Source: Mycolicibacterium frederiksbergense (GTDB lineage Bacteria; Actinomycetota; Actinomycetes; Mycobacteriales; Mycobacteriaceae). From it: DNA of 64,000 nt. The notes under the pieces are model-generated. The model saw only the letters and a list, made by a program, of their open reading frames with translations. It had not been told where the DNA came from and searched no databases. Every line of letters starts with the position of its first letter. The stretch's first letter is position 1. A program made the translations under genes and the position numbers. Location of the stretch: the NCBI RefSeq assembly GCF_012223425.1, contig NZ_CP038799.1:744001-808000 (forward strand), given 5' to 3'. Positions 24,010-32,831 of the stretch are shown here, one piece after another.

Positions 24010-25395
24010 TCAGGCGACCTCGTCTGCATTGGTCCGAGATTGCGCGAGTAGTTGGGGTTTGGGCTCGGTTTCGCTGGCGTCATCGCCTGAGTCGGTGAGT
24101 AACTCCAACAGGCGACCCCAGAATTCGCGTTGGTTACGCTCCGCGTACCCGCTGGACAGGGGACGACCGGGCCCCCTCCACGTGTCGTCGCTGGTCAGCA
24201 CACCCATGCCCATCTCGAAGTTGAGTGTCTGGCTGCCTGCGAGAATGCCTTGCGTTCCCGCAGTGATGGAGCGCCAAGTCTCGGCGTCGTCCTGTTCGAA
24301 CACACCGGAGATGCCGAACGTTCGTACGTAGGTCTCATACGACTGCTGTTTGAACTCTTCGTCGGCATCCTTCTCGACGAGAAACCACGACCACACTTCC
24401 ATCGTGTCGTGTGACAGTGGACGCCACAGCCGAAATGTCAACATCGGCACTGGCATTGACTTGTTGTCCCTACCGATGAGGACGTTGAGGAACGACAGGT
24501 TGGGAAAGACCGTGCCGTGAATGAAGGCCGAACGCTGAAGCATGTCTGCGCGGTCCTGATCGAGTCCATCGACGATCTCGGGTGGATAGTTCATAAAGGG
24601 CGGCATCGGTTGCCCGGGCGGCACCCCGAGGACGCCGAGGCCGTGACCGTTGGAGAGACCGATATGCGCCGGCTCCGATGCGAATTTCGGATCGGGCGGG
24701 GCCAGACCGAGCTCGACCGCCGATCGGTGCGTCATCAACGTGTGGTAGGCGTCCCCGACAAAGTTGTCCGCGCCGAGCTTCCAGTTGGAGTCGATGATCC
24801 AACGCTGGGGCTCACCCCGCACCTCCAGTCCACCCTTGGACTTCTGGGTGATCAGGTCCAGATACCACGCCATATCGCCCAAATAATCAACGAGAGGTTC
24901 TGCCTTCTCGTCCAGGCAACCGAATATCATTCCGCGGTAGTTCTCGAGGCGCGGAACCTGGGTAAGACTCCACTCGTTCTTGTCCATCTCGACCCCATAG
25001 ACCTCTTTTTGTGCGGGTACACCCGCCAGAGTTCCGGTATTGCGGTAGGTCCAGCCGTGATAGGGGCAGCGGAAGTGCGAAGTGTTGCCCATCTCCGTGC
25101 GGCACAGCATTGTTCCGCGGTGCCGACACGAGTTCGCCATGGCGCGCACTTCGCCGTCTTCGCCGCGGACAACGATGATCGAACCGCCACCCAGATATCG
25201 GACCACGTAATCCCCTGCCTGGGGGATCTCCGTCTCGTGGGCCAGGAATTGCCAGCACCGGCCGAAGACTCGCTGAGCTTCGAGCTTGTGGAGTTCTGCG
25301 TTGGCGACCAGCCCGGCGGGCAGACGGCCCTTAGCAAGGCCTTCTTGGCCCGCCGCTACCAGTTGCTGAATGTCGTTCTTCCCGACAATAGACAT
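24010..25395 (-). CDS. Rieske ring-hydroxylating dioxygenase alpha subunit (module A)
   Basis: A 461-residue catalytic subunit. The Rieske [2Fe-2S] ligands are Cys90-x-His92 (SCRHRG) and Cys110-x2-His113 (CPYHGW). The mononuclear iron site lies in DNFVGDAYHTLMTH, with bridging Asp215, His218 and His223. It would add O2 to an aromatic ring to give a cis-dihydrodiol, fed by the ferredoxin. It resembles the actinobacterial NidA/PhtAa-type group, but substrate specificity cannot be read from sequence. The operon also encodes an SDR diol dehydrogenase and a ring-cleavage enzyme, so the following two steps are covered. Confidence 0.93.
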   Translation of the reverse strand: MSIVGKNDIQQLVAAGQEGLAKGRLPAGLVANAELHKLEAQRVFGRCWQFLAHETEIPQAGDYVVRYLGGGSIIVVRGEDGEVRAMANSCRHRGTMLCRTEMGNTSHFRCPYHGWTYRNTGTLAGVPAQKEVYGVEMDKNEWSLTQVPRLENYRGMIFGCLDEKAEPLVDYLGDMAWYLDLITQKSKGGLEVRGEPQRWIIDSNWKLGADNFVGDAYHTLMTHRSAVELGLAPPDPKFASEPAHIGLSNGHGLGVLGVPPGQPMPPFMNYPPEIVDGLDQDRADMLQRSAFIHGTVFPNLSFLNVLIGRDNKSMPVPMLTFRLWRPLSHDTMEVWSWFLVEKDADEEFKQQSYETYVRTFGISGVFEQDDAETWRSITAGTQGILAGSQTLNFEMGMGVLTSDDTWRGPGRPLSSGYAERNQREFWGRLLELLTDSGDDASETEPKPQLLAQSRTNADEVA

Positions 25396-25467
25396 GTACT
25401 TCTCCTACGTTTCTTGGATTGGGCTGCGTAATGTTCTCTTGGACAGATGTTTTCGTGATTGCGGCGT

Positions 25468-26358
25468 TCATGTTGTTGCGGCTTCGAGTGCGCCTGGTGG
25501 TGTTTGGGCGACCATCTGGTGGCCCCACACACTGGGCCGGTCGTACTGAGCGACTGTCCAGGTTTCCTCGTCGACGGTCACCGCATCCCAGCCGTACTCG
25601 ATGTCAAACCCGCTCGGTGTGCGCACGTAAAACGACACCATCCGATCGTTGACATGGCGCCCCAACGTCATGCTCAGCGGAATGTTGCGCGACATGCACA
25701 GGTCATAAGCCATCCCCACGTCATCAAAACTTTGCACCTCGACCATCACGTGGTGCAGTCCCCGCACACCCGGCATCGGAGTCAACGCGATGCTGTGATG
25801 GCGCGGGTTGCAGTGGTAGAACCACAGATCCATGAAGGTGTAAATCTCATCGCTCTTCTTAAACCCCAACACCCCCCGCAAAAACCGGTCGGCCTGCGCA
25901 AGGTCCGGCGTCGCCAGCACCACATGACCCAACCCCTGCGCACCGGTGACGAACCCCGATATCGCACGACCGGGCCGGAAGGAACGCGGCACCACCTTCT
26001 GACCGTAAAACAACTCATGACGCAACCCCGAAGGATCCGACAGCGTCAAAAAGCCCAACACCCCGCGGGCTGCGCAGTCCTCCTCGGTTCCCACCTCAAA
26101 CCCAATGCCCCGCTTGTGCAGCAACTCCCCGGCAGCCTCAAGCGCATCCTCGCTGCCCACATCCCAGCCCGCATACAGCATCCGGTTGCGGTCCCCGTGA
26201 TGAACGGCGATCCGGTGATCCGCGTCGTCGATCCGCAACAGGACCGACCCACTGGACGCCTCAACCGCCTCCATCCCCAAAACCTCCGGACCGAACGCCA
26301 ACCACTCCTTCGCATCCGGAGACTCCACACCCACATAACCCAACGCTTTCACCAACAT
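25468..26358 (-). CDS. Type I extradiol dioxygenase (BphC/HsaC-like)
   Basis: A 296-residue two-domain vicinal-oxygen-chelate dioxygenase that opens catechols next to the hydroxyl pair. The active C-terminal domain has the iron ligands His145 (GLGHVVLAT), His202/203 (GLHHVMVEV) and Glu254 (GFDIEYGWD). The N-terminal domain is the usual inactive repeat. Length and motifs match 2,3-dihydroxybiphenyl and steroid 3,4-DHSA dioxygenases, which act on catechols with bulky substituents. It sits between the dioxygenase alpha gene and the diol dehydrogenase gene, 12 bases from the latter. Confidence 0.92.
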   Translation of the reverse strand: MLVKALGYVGVESPDAKEWLAFGPEVLGMEAVEASSGSVLLRIDDADHRIAVHHGDRNRMLYAGWDVGSEDALEAAGELLHKRGIGFEVGTEEDCAARGVLGFLTLSDPSGLRHELFYGQKVVPRSFRPGRAISGFVTGAQGLGHVVLATPDLAQADRFLRGVLGFKKSDEIYTFMDLWFYHCNPRHHSIALTPMPGVRGLHHVMVEVQSFDDVGMAYDLCMSRNIPLSMTLGRHVNDRMVSFYVRTPSGFDIEYGWDAVTVDEETWTVAQYDRPSVWGHQMVAQTPPGALEAATT

Positions 26359-26370
26359 GTGTAAAACCTC

Positions 26371-27222
26371 CTATGTTGACCCGACGTCGATGCGCATCGC
26401 GCCGGTGGCAAGTTCCAGCCCTCCGGACGGCTGGTTGAGGCCCCGCACGCCCAAGCCGCCGTCGCTGTTGATGACGACGCCGGTCACCGCTCGCGAGTTG
26501 TCTGCAGACGCGAGTAGCAGATACAGGCCGGCGTGATCGGCGGGCTGCTGCGCGTACTGCAATGGGTTTGTAGTACTCATAATGTCGGCGATGCCGGGCA
26601 CCGATGACAACACGTCCTGACCCTGGCCGAGGTCCTCGATTCCACGCAGGCCCGTTACCGTGCCGCCTGGAGCGACGCCATTCACCCTGATCTTCGGCGC
26701 CAACTCGTAGGCCAGTTCACGCACTACGCCAACGACTGCGTGCTTGGAAGCGGTGTACAGCGGGCCGCCACCGGAGGCATAGAAGCCAGAGTTGGAGACG
26801 GTGAAGATCATGCTCGGGCCATCGCTTTTGAGGAGTTCAGGAACGGCGGCCCTGGCACCAAGGAGGTAGCCCTTTACATTGACCGCGAAGATCTCATCGA
26901 AGGCGCTGCTGAGGTCGGCTCCGTCGAAACCCACCAAAGGGGCAAAGTAATCGAAGATCCCAGCGTTGCCGACGAAGACGTCGAGCTTTCCGAACGCATC
27001 GACCGTTTCGCGCACCGCCATGACGTTGTCTGCATACGACGTCACGTCACCTGTTACCGCGATGAGCCTGCCGTCGGCGTTGCCGATGGTAGCCAGGTCG
27101 CCTTCCGAGCGATCCAGGACGCCCACGCATGCGCCCTCGGCCAAGAAACGCTCGACCACGGCCAAACCGATTCCGGCTGCCCCGCCGGTCACCAGGGCGA
27201 CTTGCCCGGTCAACCAACTCAA
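26371..27222 (-). CDS. cis-Dihydrodiol dehydrogenase, SDR family
   Basis: A 283-residue short-chain dehydrogenase with the cofactor motif TGGAAGIG near residue 12, NAG in the FVGNAGIFDYF block, and the catalytic Ser plus Tyr-x3-Lys in SNSGFYASGGGPLYTASKHAVVG. Length and sequence style match BphB-type cis-2,3-dihydrodiol dehydrogenases, which rearomatise the dioxygenase product to a catechol with NAD+. I prefer a TTG start at 27222, nine bases after GGAGGG. The frame extends 18 codons farther without support. It is upstream of the extradiol dioxygenase gene in module A. Confidence 0.88.
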   Translation of the reverse strand: MSWLTGQVALVTGGAAGIGLAVVERFLAEGACVGVLDRSEGDLATIGNADGRLIAVTGDVTSYADNVMAVRETVDAFGKLDVFVGNAGIFDYFAPLVGFDGADLSSAFDEIFAVNVKGYLLGARAAVPELLKSDGPSMIFTVSNSGFYASGGGPLYTASKHAVVGVVRELAYELAPKIRVNGVAPGGTVTGLRGIEDLGQGQDVLSSVPGIADIMSTTNPLQYAQQPADHAGLYLLLASADNSRAVTGVVINSDGGLGVRGLNQPSGGLELATGAMRIDVGST

Positions 27223-27458
27223 AACTATCGTCCCTCCGGTGATGCGCAATGCTCTTGTTGCTCTGCATCTGCCCACCAGTGTCCTCGCCGCTGAATGGGG
27301 GGTCTATCCGCGCAGCGCTGTCGAAGCTCCGATTCACGCGGGTCTCGATGCTCGGGCTAGGAGAGTGCGGGGGATGTCTACGCCAATGGTCCGATGGGAT
27401 CGGAAGCCGCGTCCCAGACCACCCGCGGCAATGGACATGAGCGCGTGCCCGGATGTGC

Positions 27459-28238
27459 CTATGAGGACCTTTTCTCCGATGGGTGACACGACAAACCATG
27501 GGTTTCGAGGCGCGCCAACTCGTGACGCCACGCGATGGTCTCGTTGAAAGCGTTACCGAGATCAGGCAGCTCTGCTGCATCAGCGTCGGGCAAATCAGCC
27601 AGAGTGCCACCCGCAGAAGCGATCTGGAGCGACAAACGCGAGATCGTGTCGACGCTGATGGCCTGTAGTACGGCCCGCTCGACGGTGTCCGCAGCACTGG
27701 TGAGGCCGTGGGCACGGAGAACGACCACCGGCCGGTCTGCCATAGCAGCAACCATTTCCTGGGCTAGTTGCCGATTGCGCACCAATACGCCTCGCCGATA
27801 GACCGGCACGCCAGCCGCGGCGAGCCGAAAACCGGGTATGTCAAACGCTCCGACGATCGGTCGGACAGCCAGACCGGCGAGATCGGCGGCGACTACCGCC
27901 TCGGGGTGCGCATGAACCACAGCATTGACATCGCGGCGGGTGCGGAGCACTTCGGTGTGCAGTGGCAACTCGTTCGGCGGCTGGTAACCATCGTCGAGTT
28001 CTCCTTTGCCGCCCGCTGTACCGTCCAACGTGACCATCCGGATGTCCTCTGCGCTGGTGAACGCGAGCCCTCGCTCGCGCGGACCACGACATCGGATCAG
28101 CAGTCGATCTCGGTCGACGCGCAGGCTGATGTGGCCGAGGATGCCTGGCGCCAAGTCGCGCGCCGCCAGGACGCGACAGGCCAGCGCGATGGCGTGTCGT
28201 TCAGTGTCTAGCCCTGCACCCGAAGGAGTGGAGCTCAT
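27459..28238 (-). CDS. Class II aldolase/adducin-family enzyme
   Basis: A 259-residue member of the class II aldolase family. The divalent-metal site is visible as the AVVHAHPEAV histidine pair, with a further histidine in VVLRAHGLTSAADTVERAV. Enzymes of this family perform retro-aldol cleavage, but the family also includes the 3,4-dihydroxyphthalate decarboxylase of actinobacterial phthalate operons. A decarboxylase acting on a dihydroxylated aromatic acid is therefore a reasonable alternative. The ATG at 28238 overlaps the stop of a 36-codon frame upstream (ATGA). It leads the main part of module A. The exact reaction is uncertain. Confidence 0.8.
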   Translation of the reverse strand: MSSTPSGAGLDTERHAIALACRVLAARDLAPGILGHISLRVDRDRLLIRCRGPRERGLAFTSAEDIRMVTLDGTAGGKGELDDGYQPPNELPLHTEVLRTRRDVNAVVHAHPEAVVAADLAGLAVRPIVGAFDIPGFRLAAAGVPVYRRGVLVRNRQLAQEMVAAMADRPVVVLRAHGLTSAADTVERAVLQAISVDTISRLSLQIASAGGTLADLPDADAAELPDLGNAFNETIAWRHELARLETHGLSCHPSEKRSS

Positions 28239-28345
28239 CGCCAACTCGGGGTTTCGGTGTCGACGCCGTCCTTGACGACGACAGCGAAGTCCGCGGATGC
28301 CTTACCCAAACTGCGATGGGTGGTGCTGGCAGCGCAGATGGCCAT
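28235..28345 (-). CDS. 36-residue peptide, translationally coupled leader frame
   Basis: A short frame, MAICAASTTHRSLGKASADF then AVVVKDGVDTETPSWR, preceded by AAGGAGG eight bases before its ATG. This is the best ribosome-binding site in the area. Its stop overlaps the class II aldolase start by four bases, so ribosomes would pass from one to the other. I do not recognise the peptide. It may be a leader peptide, a small functional protein, or the stub of a deleted gene. It is the first frame after the tandem palindromes at 28.46-28.50 kb. Confidence 0.5.
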   Translation of the reverse strand: MAICAASTTHRSLGKASADFAVVVKDGVDTETPSWR

Positions 28346-28462
28346 CCGGTTCGCCTCCTTAACCGTTCCTATAGGGCTTGGGCTGTTGAGGCCCCGAAGC
28401 AGAAGGCATCGTTAACCACGAGCCATCACTTCCACGCAGTTAGGCGCTACACCCAATAGCCT
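28346..28462. other. Putative promoter region of module A
   Basis: About 120 bases between the tandem palindromes and the 36-codon frame. No gene is seen; the module A promoter should lie here, though I see no clear consensus -10/-35 boxes. Confidence 0.35.
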
Positions 28463-28497
28463 TACTGTATAACAGAAATCTACTCTGTAAAACAGAG
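28463..28497. promoter_or_regulatory. Two palindromic sites spaced 20 bp, upstream of module A
   Basis: CTCTGTAAAACAGAG (28483-28497) is a perfect 6-3-6 palindrome. TACTGTATAACAGAA (28463-28477) is a weaker copy with the same CTGTA-x-AACAG core. The centres are exactly 20 bp apart, so both sites face the same side of the helix, as expected for cooperative binding of a dimeric repressor or activator. Confidence 0.6.
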
Positions 28498-28761
28498 ACT
28501 CTGGTTTCGGTGTGGGTCTATTGTCCGCGCAGGCGGCGCAACAACGACATTGGGACACATACCCTTTCGCGAGCGGCGTCTCGGCGGCCCACGGTTCTGC
28601 CGGTTGACTGGGCCAGAGGGTGGGCAGACATGCCCTCGTCCCAGGGTCACAGCCGACGACGTCTTCCGTCGACCGTGGGGGTTCTCAGTGCAAACGTCGA
28701 GTAGATCTGCGGATAACCCACACCCGCAGAATCAAATTTCGCGTGCCTCACCTTCGACGCG
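28498..28761. other. Intergenic DNA between modules A and B
   Basis: No gene recognised. It lies downstream of the LigB-type gene and upstream of the palindromic sites. No strong terminator hairpin is apparent. Confidence 0.35.
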
Positions 28762-29715
28762 CTAAACAGTGACTTCGCAGTTCGTCCAGGCGACGGCCAT
28801 TCCCATCAGGGCGCGGGGAATGGGCTCATAGACGCTGGCCCATGGCGTGTTGCCGCCGACTGCGCCGACAGCACATATCCACGATCTCAGCTCGATGTTG
28901 CCAGAGTTGAGCAGGTCTTCGCTGGTCAGTTTGCTCAGCTCGTAGCCGTTTCCGGTAGCGAGGCACTTCAGGGTGCGGCGATCGAATTCGTCGTCGATTG
29001 AACCGTGAACGCGCGGCCCATCGTAGGCAGCCCACGGATAGCCGGCAGTGAAGTGTGAAAGTCCACCGGACGCGTAAAGACCTATCCTCTCGTCTGCAGG
29101 GCGGCGTGACCGCACGGCGTCGGCAATCGCGCGGCCGAGCGCGAAGCACCGTTTAGGCGACAACGACGGCACGTGAACGGCATTGAGGAATACCAACACC
29201 ACTGGGATTTGGTGGTCTCCAAGGATATTGGCCACAATCTCGCCATGGGCGTGTGAGTGCAAGGTGGTCTCACGGAAATCGACAACGGTGGCGACGTCGA
29301 ACCCCGCCTCGACGGTGTGCTCACTCAAGTCCTTACTGAGCTCGGGCGAACTTTTCCAAAACCGCGCCTCTGGCAAGAAGCGGTCAGACACTGTGAACCC
29401 ATCTCCTGTGTGGATGGCTATCTGGGGCAGTGCCGAACCGTCGAAGTTTTCGTTCTGGTCATCACCGACGATGATCAGGCAATCCAGTCGGTCTTGTCTG
29501 ATGCTGTCACGCAGCCTTTGAAGCCCGTTCTCGATGTGCGCGTAACGCGCCGCAGCGTCGTCGAATGGTTCTTCGTCTTTCCTCAGGCGAGGTGGGGTCT
29601 TACCACGTCGCAATGTGTAGCTTTGCCTGTTCTTTATGCGGAAGCCTTCCCACCTGGGAGGCGGGATGAAAGTGAAGGCATGCGACGACGCGTAACCCGC
29701 TACAATCTCACCCAC
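28762..29715 (-). CDS. LigB-type (type II) extradiol dioxygenase
   Basis: A 317-residue protein of the LigB/protocatechuate 4,5-dioxygenase superfamily. The N-terminal GYASSHAFTFIPP carries the first metal-binding histidine. Later blocks include CLIIVGDDQNENF, HSHAHGEIVANIL, VVLVFLNAVHVPSLSPKRCFALGRAI and the catalytic-base region YASGGLSHFTAGYPW. These enzymes use Fe(II) to open catechols or protocatechuate-like acids between C-OH and the adjacent carbon. They are unrelated to the extradiol enzyme of module A. It is the last gene of module B, 19 bases after the Gfo/Idh gene. The substrate is not identifiable. Confidence 0.85.
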   Translation of the reverse strand: MGEIVAGYASSHAFTFIPPPRWEGFRIKNRQSYTLRRGKTPPRLRKDEEPFDDAAARYAHIENGLQRLRDSIRQDRLDCLIIVGDDQNENFDGSALPQIAIHTGDGFTVSDRFLPEARFWKSSPELSKDLSEHTVEAGFDVATVVDFRETTLHSHAHGEIVANILGDHQIPVVLVFLNAVHVPSLSPKRCFALGRAIADAVRSRRPADERIGLYASGGLSHFTAGYPWAAYDGPRVHGSIDDEFDRRTLKCLATGNGYELSKLTSEDLLNSGNIELRSWICAVGAVGGNTPWASVYEPIPRALMGMAVAWTNCEVTV

Positions 29716-29734
29716 GATTTCTCCTCATCTGAAG

Positions 29735-30964
29735 TCACAGCGATACCTGGTGGGAGAGAACGACTTCGCGATCTTCGTAGGCCGACTGCAGGATGGCGAA
29801 ACATACTTCTAGCGTCGCGCGCCCCCAGCGACCGTCGTGCTGAACAGGGCGGTCCTCAGTGATCGCCCGGTGTAGTTCAGCCAACTCTGCGGCCCTGCCC
29901 CGCATGGTGCGCGCGACCGGTATTTCCTGCAATCCGTTTTGCCCGTACACCACCAGCCCGTCGGGCGACTGCCTGATCGCGCCGCGTTCGCAGGACACCA
30001 CGGTCAGGCCGAAGTAGGGGTGGTGGATGATCTCTCCGGGGGCGGAGTAACCCCACAGCTCCTGTGACTCTTCGGTCGTCGTCGCAGCACCGTAGCGGCC
30101 CTGTTCCTTCTGAGCTTCCAATGCGACTTCAAGGTGGTCAGGGTTCTGACTGAGCGCAGCGAAGTTATTGGCTACTCGCTGGTTGGCTTGGGGGCTGCGG
30201 CGGCCGCCGTCTTCTGCCACCCACGAGTGCAACTCCGCGACGTCGAAGAAAGCTCGCGCGTCATAGACGAGCGTGGCGGAAGCTCCTGATTCGAATCCGA
30301 GATGACAGGTGTATCCCCCGACGCATTCCCGGACGTCGTCCCATATTGTCGACGCACGCACTGTTCTGGCCAAACCGCCGACTATTTGCCGCACGATATC
30401 GACCTGGTGGGGCCCCTGGTTGAGCACTGGCCCGCTGGTCGAGCGCAATTCCGAAGTCGGCCACGGTCGCCGGTTGAAGTCGTTGAAATTCCAGGTGTTG
30501 ACCATGAGCAACTCGCCGAGTTCGCCACTGGCTACAAGTTCGGCCATCGCTCGCACCGGCGCGTCAAAGCTGTGTGTGTGGCCGGCCATCAGCTGCACGC
30601 CCGCTGCCTGGGCCGCCTCGACCATTGCAGTGCAATCGTCGATCGACATGGCCAACGGCTTTTCGACGATCATGTGTTTTCCGTGACGTGCGGCCATTAG
30701 CGCATGCTCCCGATGCAGCTCGGGAGGGGTGGCGATGTAGACGACGTCCACGCTTGGATCGGCACACAGTTGCTCTGCGTTCGTGTAGGTCTGGCCGGAG
30801 AACTCGGTGGCGAAGCGGGCGAGCGAGTGTGATCGGGTATCGGCTGCCGCCACAACCCGATACGGCAGCGTCGACATGTCTGGGTACTGCTGGAAGATTC
30901 GGGCGACTGCCTGACCGATTCCGAGAAATCCTAGGCCGAGCTCGCGTGACGCGACATCTGTCAT
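29735..30964 (-). CDS. Gfo/Idh/MocA oxidoreductase, possible dihydrodiol dehydrogenase
   Basis: A 409-residue NAD(P)-dependent oxidoreductase. The Rossmann motif is GLGFLGIGQAVARIF, and the family EKP motif occurs in HMIVEKPLAMSIDDC. GHTHSFDAPVRAMAELV and LNQGPHQVDIVRQIVGG form the substrate side, including the conserved histidine. Members of this family include the phthalate 4,5-dihydrodiol dehydrogenase Pht4 and mammalian dimeric dihydrodiol dehydrogenase. Because it directly follows a Rieske dioxygenase pair, diol oxidation is the likeliest role. Sugar oxidation is the main alternative. It starts 36 bases after the beta-subunit gene. Confidence 0.78.
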   Translation of the reverse strand: MTDVASRELGLGFLGIGQAVARIFQQYPDMSTLPYRVVAAADTRSHSLARFATEFSGQTYTNAEQLCADPSVDVVYIATPPELHREHALMAARHGKHMIVEKPLAMSIDDCTAMVEAAQAAGVQLMAGHTHSFDAPVRAMAELVASGELGELLMVNTWNFNDFNRRPWPTSELRSTSGPVLNQGPHQVDIVRQIVGGLARTVRASTIWDDVRECVGGYTCHLGFESGASATLVYDARAFFDVAELHSWVAEDGGRRSPQANQRVANNFAALSQNPDHLEVALEAQKEQGRYGAATTTEESQELWGYSAPGEIIHHPYFGLTVVSCERGAIRQSPDGLVVYGQNGLQEIPVARTMRGRAAELAELHRAITEDRPVQHDGRWGRATLEVCFAILQSAYEDREVVLSHQVSL

Positions 30965-31000
30965 GTGCGACCTATCTGAGAGCTAGTGAACGACTGGGCA

Positions 31001-31513
31001 TTAGAAGAAGATCGAAATCGCTCGTGGAAGAACGCTATGAGCCAGGGTGATGTCCCGGGCGGCCAGCAGCAGGCCCGAGTCTTCGTCTCGGCGTAGAACG
31101 TCTTGTCGTTTGCCGATGAAGAAGCTCTCGTGGCGTTCGTGGCGTACGAGAAACACCATGACGCTGGATCGGACGCTCAGCTCTTGATCGGATACATCGG
31201 TGACCAGGATGTCGCTGACTAAGCGCTGAGTGATCGTGCGTGGAGTTTCCCCGGGGGCGAGCCCAGTAGCCAGCCGGGCAATTCTCAGCTTCAGCGATTC
31301 GTAGTCGTCGTTGAACAACAGAAACGGCGGTAGGCCGTCATCATCGTCGACCGGATGCGTGCTGGACTCTGGGAATGGCATCGTGTATCTGACATCCGGC
31401 GCCAATAAGCCCAGCCACTCGTCCAGCCGCCCATCATCGAGAAGCATGGTCTCCCGCGCATAGAATTCGTTTATTCGCAGCCGCAGTTCCACGTCCAACT
31501 GGCTGGTCTCCAT
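31001..31513 (-). CDS. Ring-hydroxylating dioxygenase beta subunit (module B)
   Basis: A 170-residue Rieske dioxygenase small subunit. Recognisable parts are LRINEFYARETMLLDDGRLDEWLGLLAPDVRYTMPFPES near the start, LRIARLATG and TITQRLVSDILVTDV in the middle, and the ending LLAARDITLAHSVLPRAISIFF. It has no cofactors and pairs with the alpha subunit encoded two bases upstream. It differs clearly from the module A and D beta subunits, so this is a separate dioxygenase lineage rather than a recent copy. Confidence 0.9.
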   Translation of the reverse strand: METSQLDVELRLRINEFYARETMLLDDGRLDEWLGLLAPDVRYTMPFPESSTHPVDDDDGLPPFLLFNDDYESLKLRIARLATGLAPGETPRTITQRLVSDILVTDVSDQELSVRSSVMVFLVRHERHESFFIGKRQDVLRRDEDSGLLLAARDITLAHSVLPRAISIFF

Positions 31514-31515
31514 GG

Positions 31516-32831
31516 CTAGGCCGGCTCCGTCATAGTTCGGTGCCAGTGCCGATAGAACTCGCGCTGGTAGGCTTCGCTGATCTGCGGCCTGACATTGCCG
31601 GGTAACTCCGCAACCAGCGACTCCATTGGTTCGACGTCCTCGCCGAGTGAGTAGTTGAACGGCACATCCCGGGCGACTCCGGTGTCAAGGGCGTCAGACA
31701 ATCGTTCGAAGTTTTCGTGATCATCGGGCGTCACGAGACCGGCCGCCGATTGCCGCTGACTCAAGACGAAGACCATGCGTTCCTTGACAGCACGGGGCGC
31801 GGAGCTTTCCACCAAACACCACTCCCAAACCTCGGTCAACCGCGGTCCCCGAGGCTGCCACATGATGAATCCCCGACCGTAAAAAGCCGTGCCCATGCCA
31901 ATCATGCTGAAGTTTGGGAAGATATTGGCTACGTGAAAGCTGTAGGGCTGCACGGGGGATGTCGCCAACCGCTCGTCTTGCAGGCGCTGCCGCTCGGTTA
32001 GCCAGTCGACTGCTTCGGTACCCAGCGTTTCGGCTTGGGCGAGATCGTCCTGATAGAAATTCTTACCGACTGCCAGTTGCAGCAACCCATGGGGCGCGCA
32101 GCCGTCGAGAACCACGCTGTAGTGCTGCCCCTCGTCTATCGAAAAGTTGATGCGGGCAGTCTGCCCAGCTTTCGACAGTGCGGAAACCGATCCGTGAGTG
32201 GCAGCGAAGTGATACTGGTCGCCGCCGAAGTTCTCGGCCAACAACTTCCAGTTGACGGGCATGAGGTAGCGGTGCAGGCCGGGAACGACCTGCAGGCCGT
32301 TGGGGTCACAGTCGAGTAGAAAGTTGTCGAGGTACCACAGCAGGCCCTCCCCCAGATATTCTTCCAGCGGCGGCGCCGACTGATCCCAGCAAGCAAAGAT
32401 AAGTCCTTTGTAGGTAGCTACCCGGGGGAGACGAGGCCCATGCTGGCCTTATCGAACTGCGGCCCGTAGGCGCTCTCGGCTAGCGGAACACTGCGCAGCC
32501 GTCCGGCAGTGTCGTAACTCCAGCCGTGATAGCTGCAGTGAAAGATGTTCGCGTTGCCCTTGTCGAACTGACAGACTTTATTGCCCCGGTGCCGACATTT
32601 GTTCAGCAGCACACGAACACGAGATTCCTTGTCCCGGCATACGATCACGGCGTCGTCGGCCATATAGGTTGTGCGGAAGTCACCGGGCTTGGGGATCATG
32701 GACTCGTGGCCGACGAATAGCCACGACCGCTTGAAGATGGAGTCGAGTTCCCGCTGGTACACCGCCTCGTCGTAGAAGGCCGAGGAGTCTATCGGCAGCG
32801 CCGAGCCGGTTTTGGAACCGATTGTCTCCAT
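31516..32831 (-). pseudogene. Ring-hydroxylating dioxygenase alpha subunit, frameshifted (module B)
   Basis: The N-terminal half reads normally from the ATG at 32831 and contains the Rieske ligands KCRHRGN and CSYHGWSY. It then stops at 32418, after MGLVSPG. One extra C in the CCCCC run (32424-32428, read on the minus strand) would restore SPRVATYKGLIFACWDQSAP and run into the C-terminal half, which holds ENFGGDQYHFAATH, the mononuclear iron site. The rest of the gene is undamaged, so this is either a very recent mutation or a one-base sequence error. The start overlaps the hydrolase stop (TGATG). Confidence 0.88.

Noticed and set aside
32418..32428. Programmed frameshifting as the explanation for the split module B alpha gene
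   Set aside because: There is no slippery heptamer or following structure, and Rieske alpha subunits are not known to use frameshifting. Mutation or sequence error is simpler.
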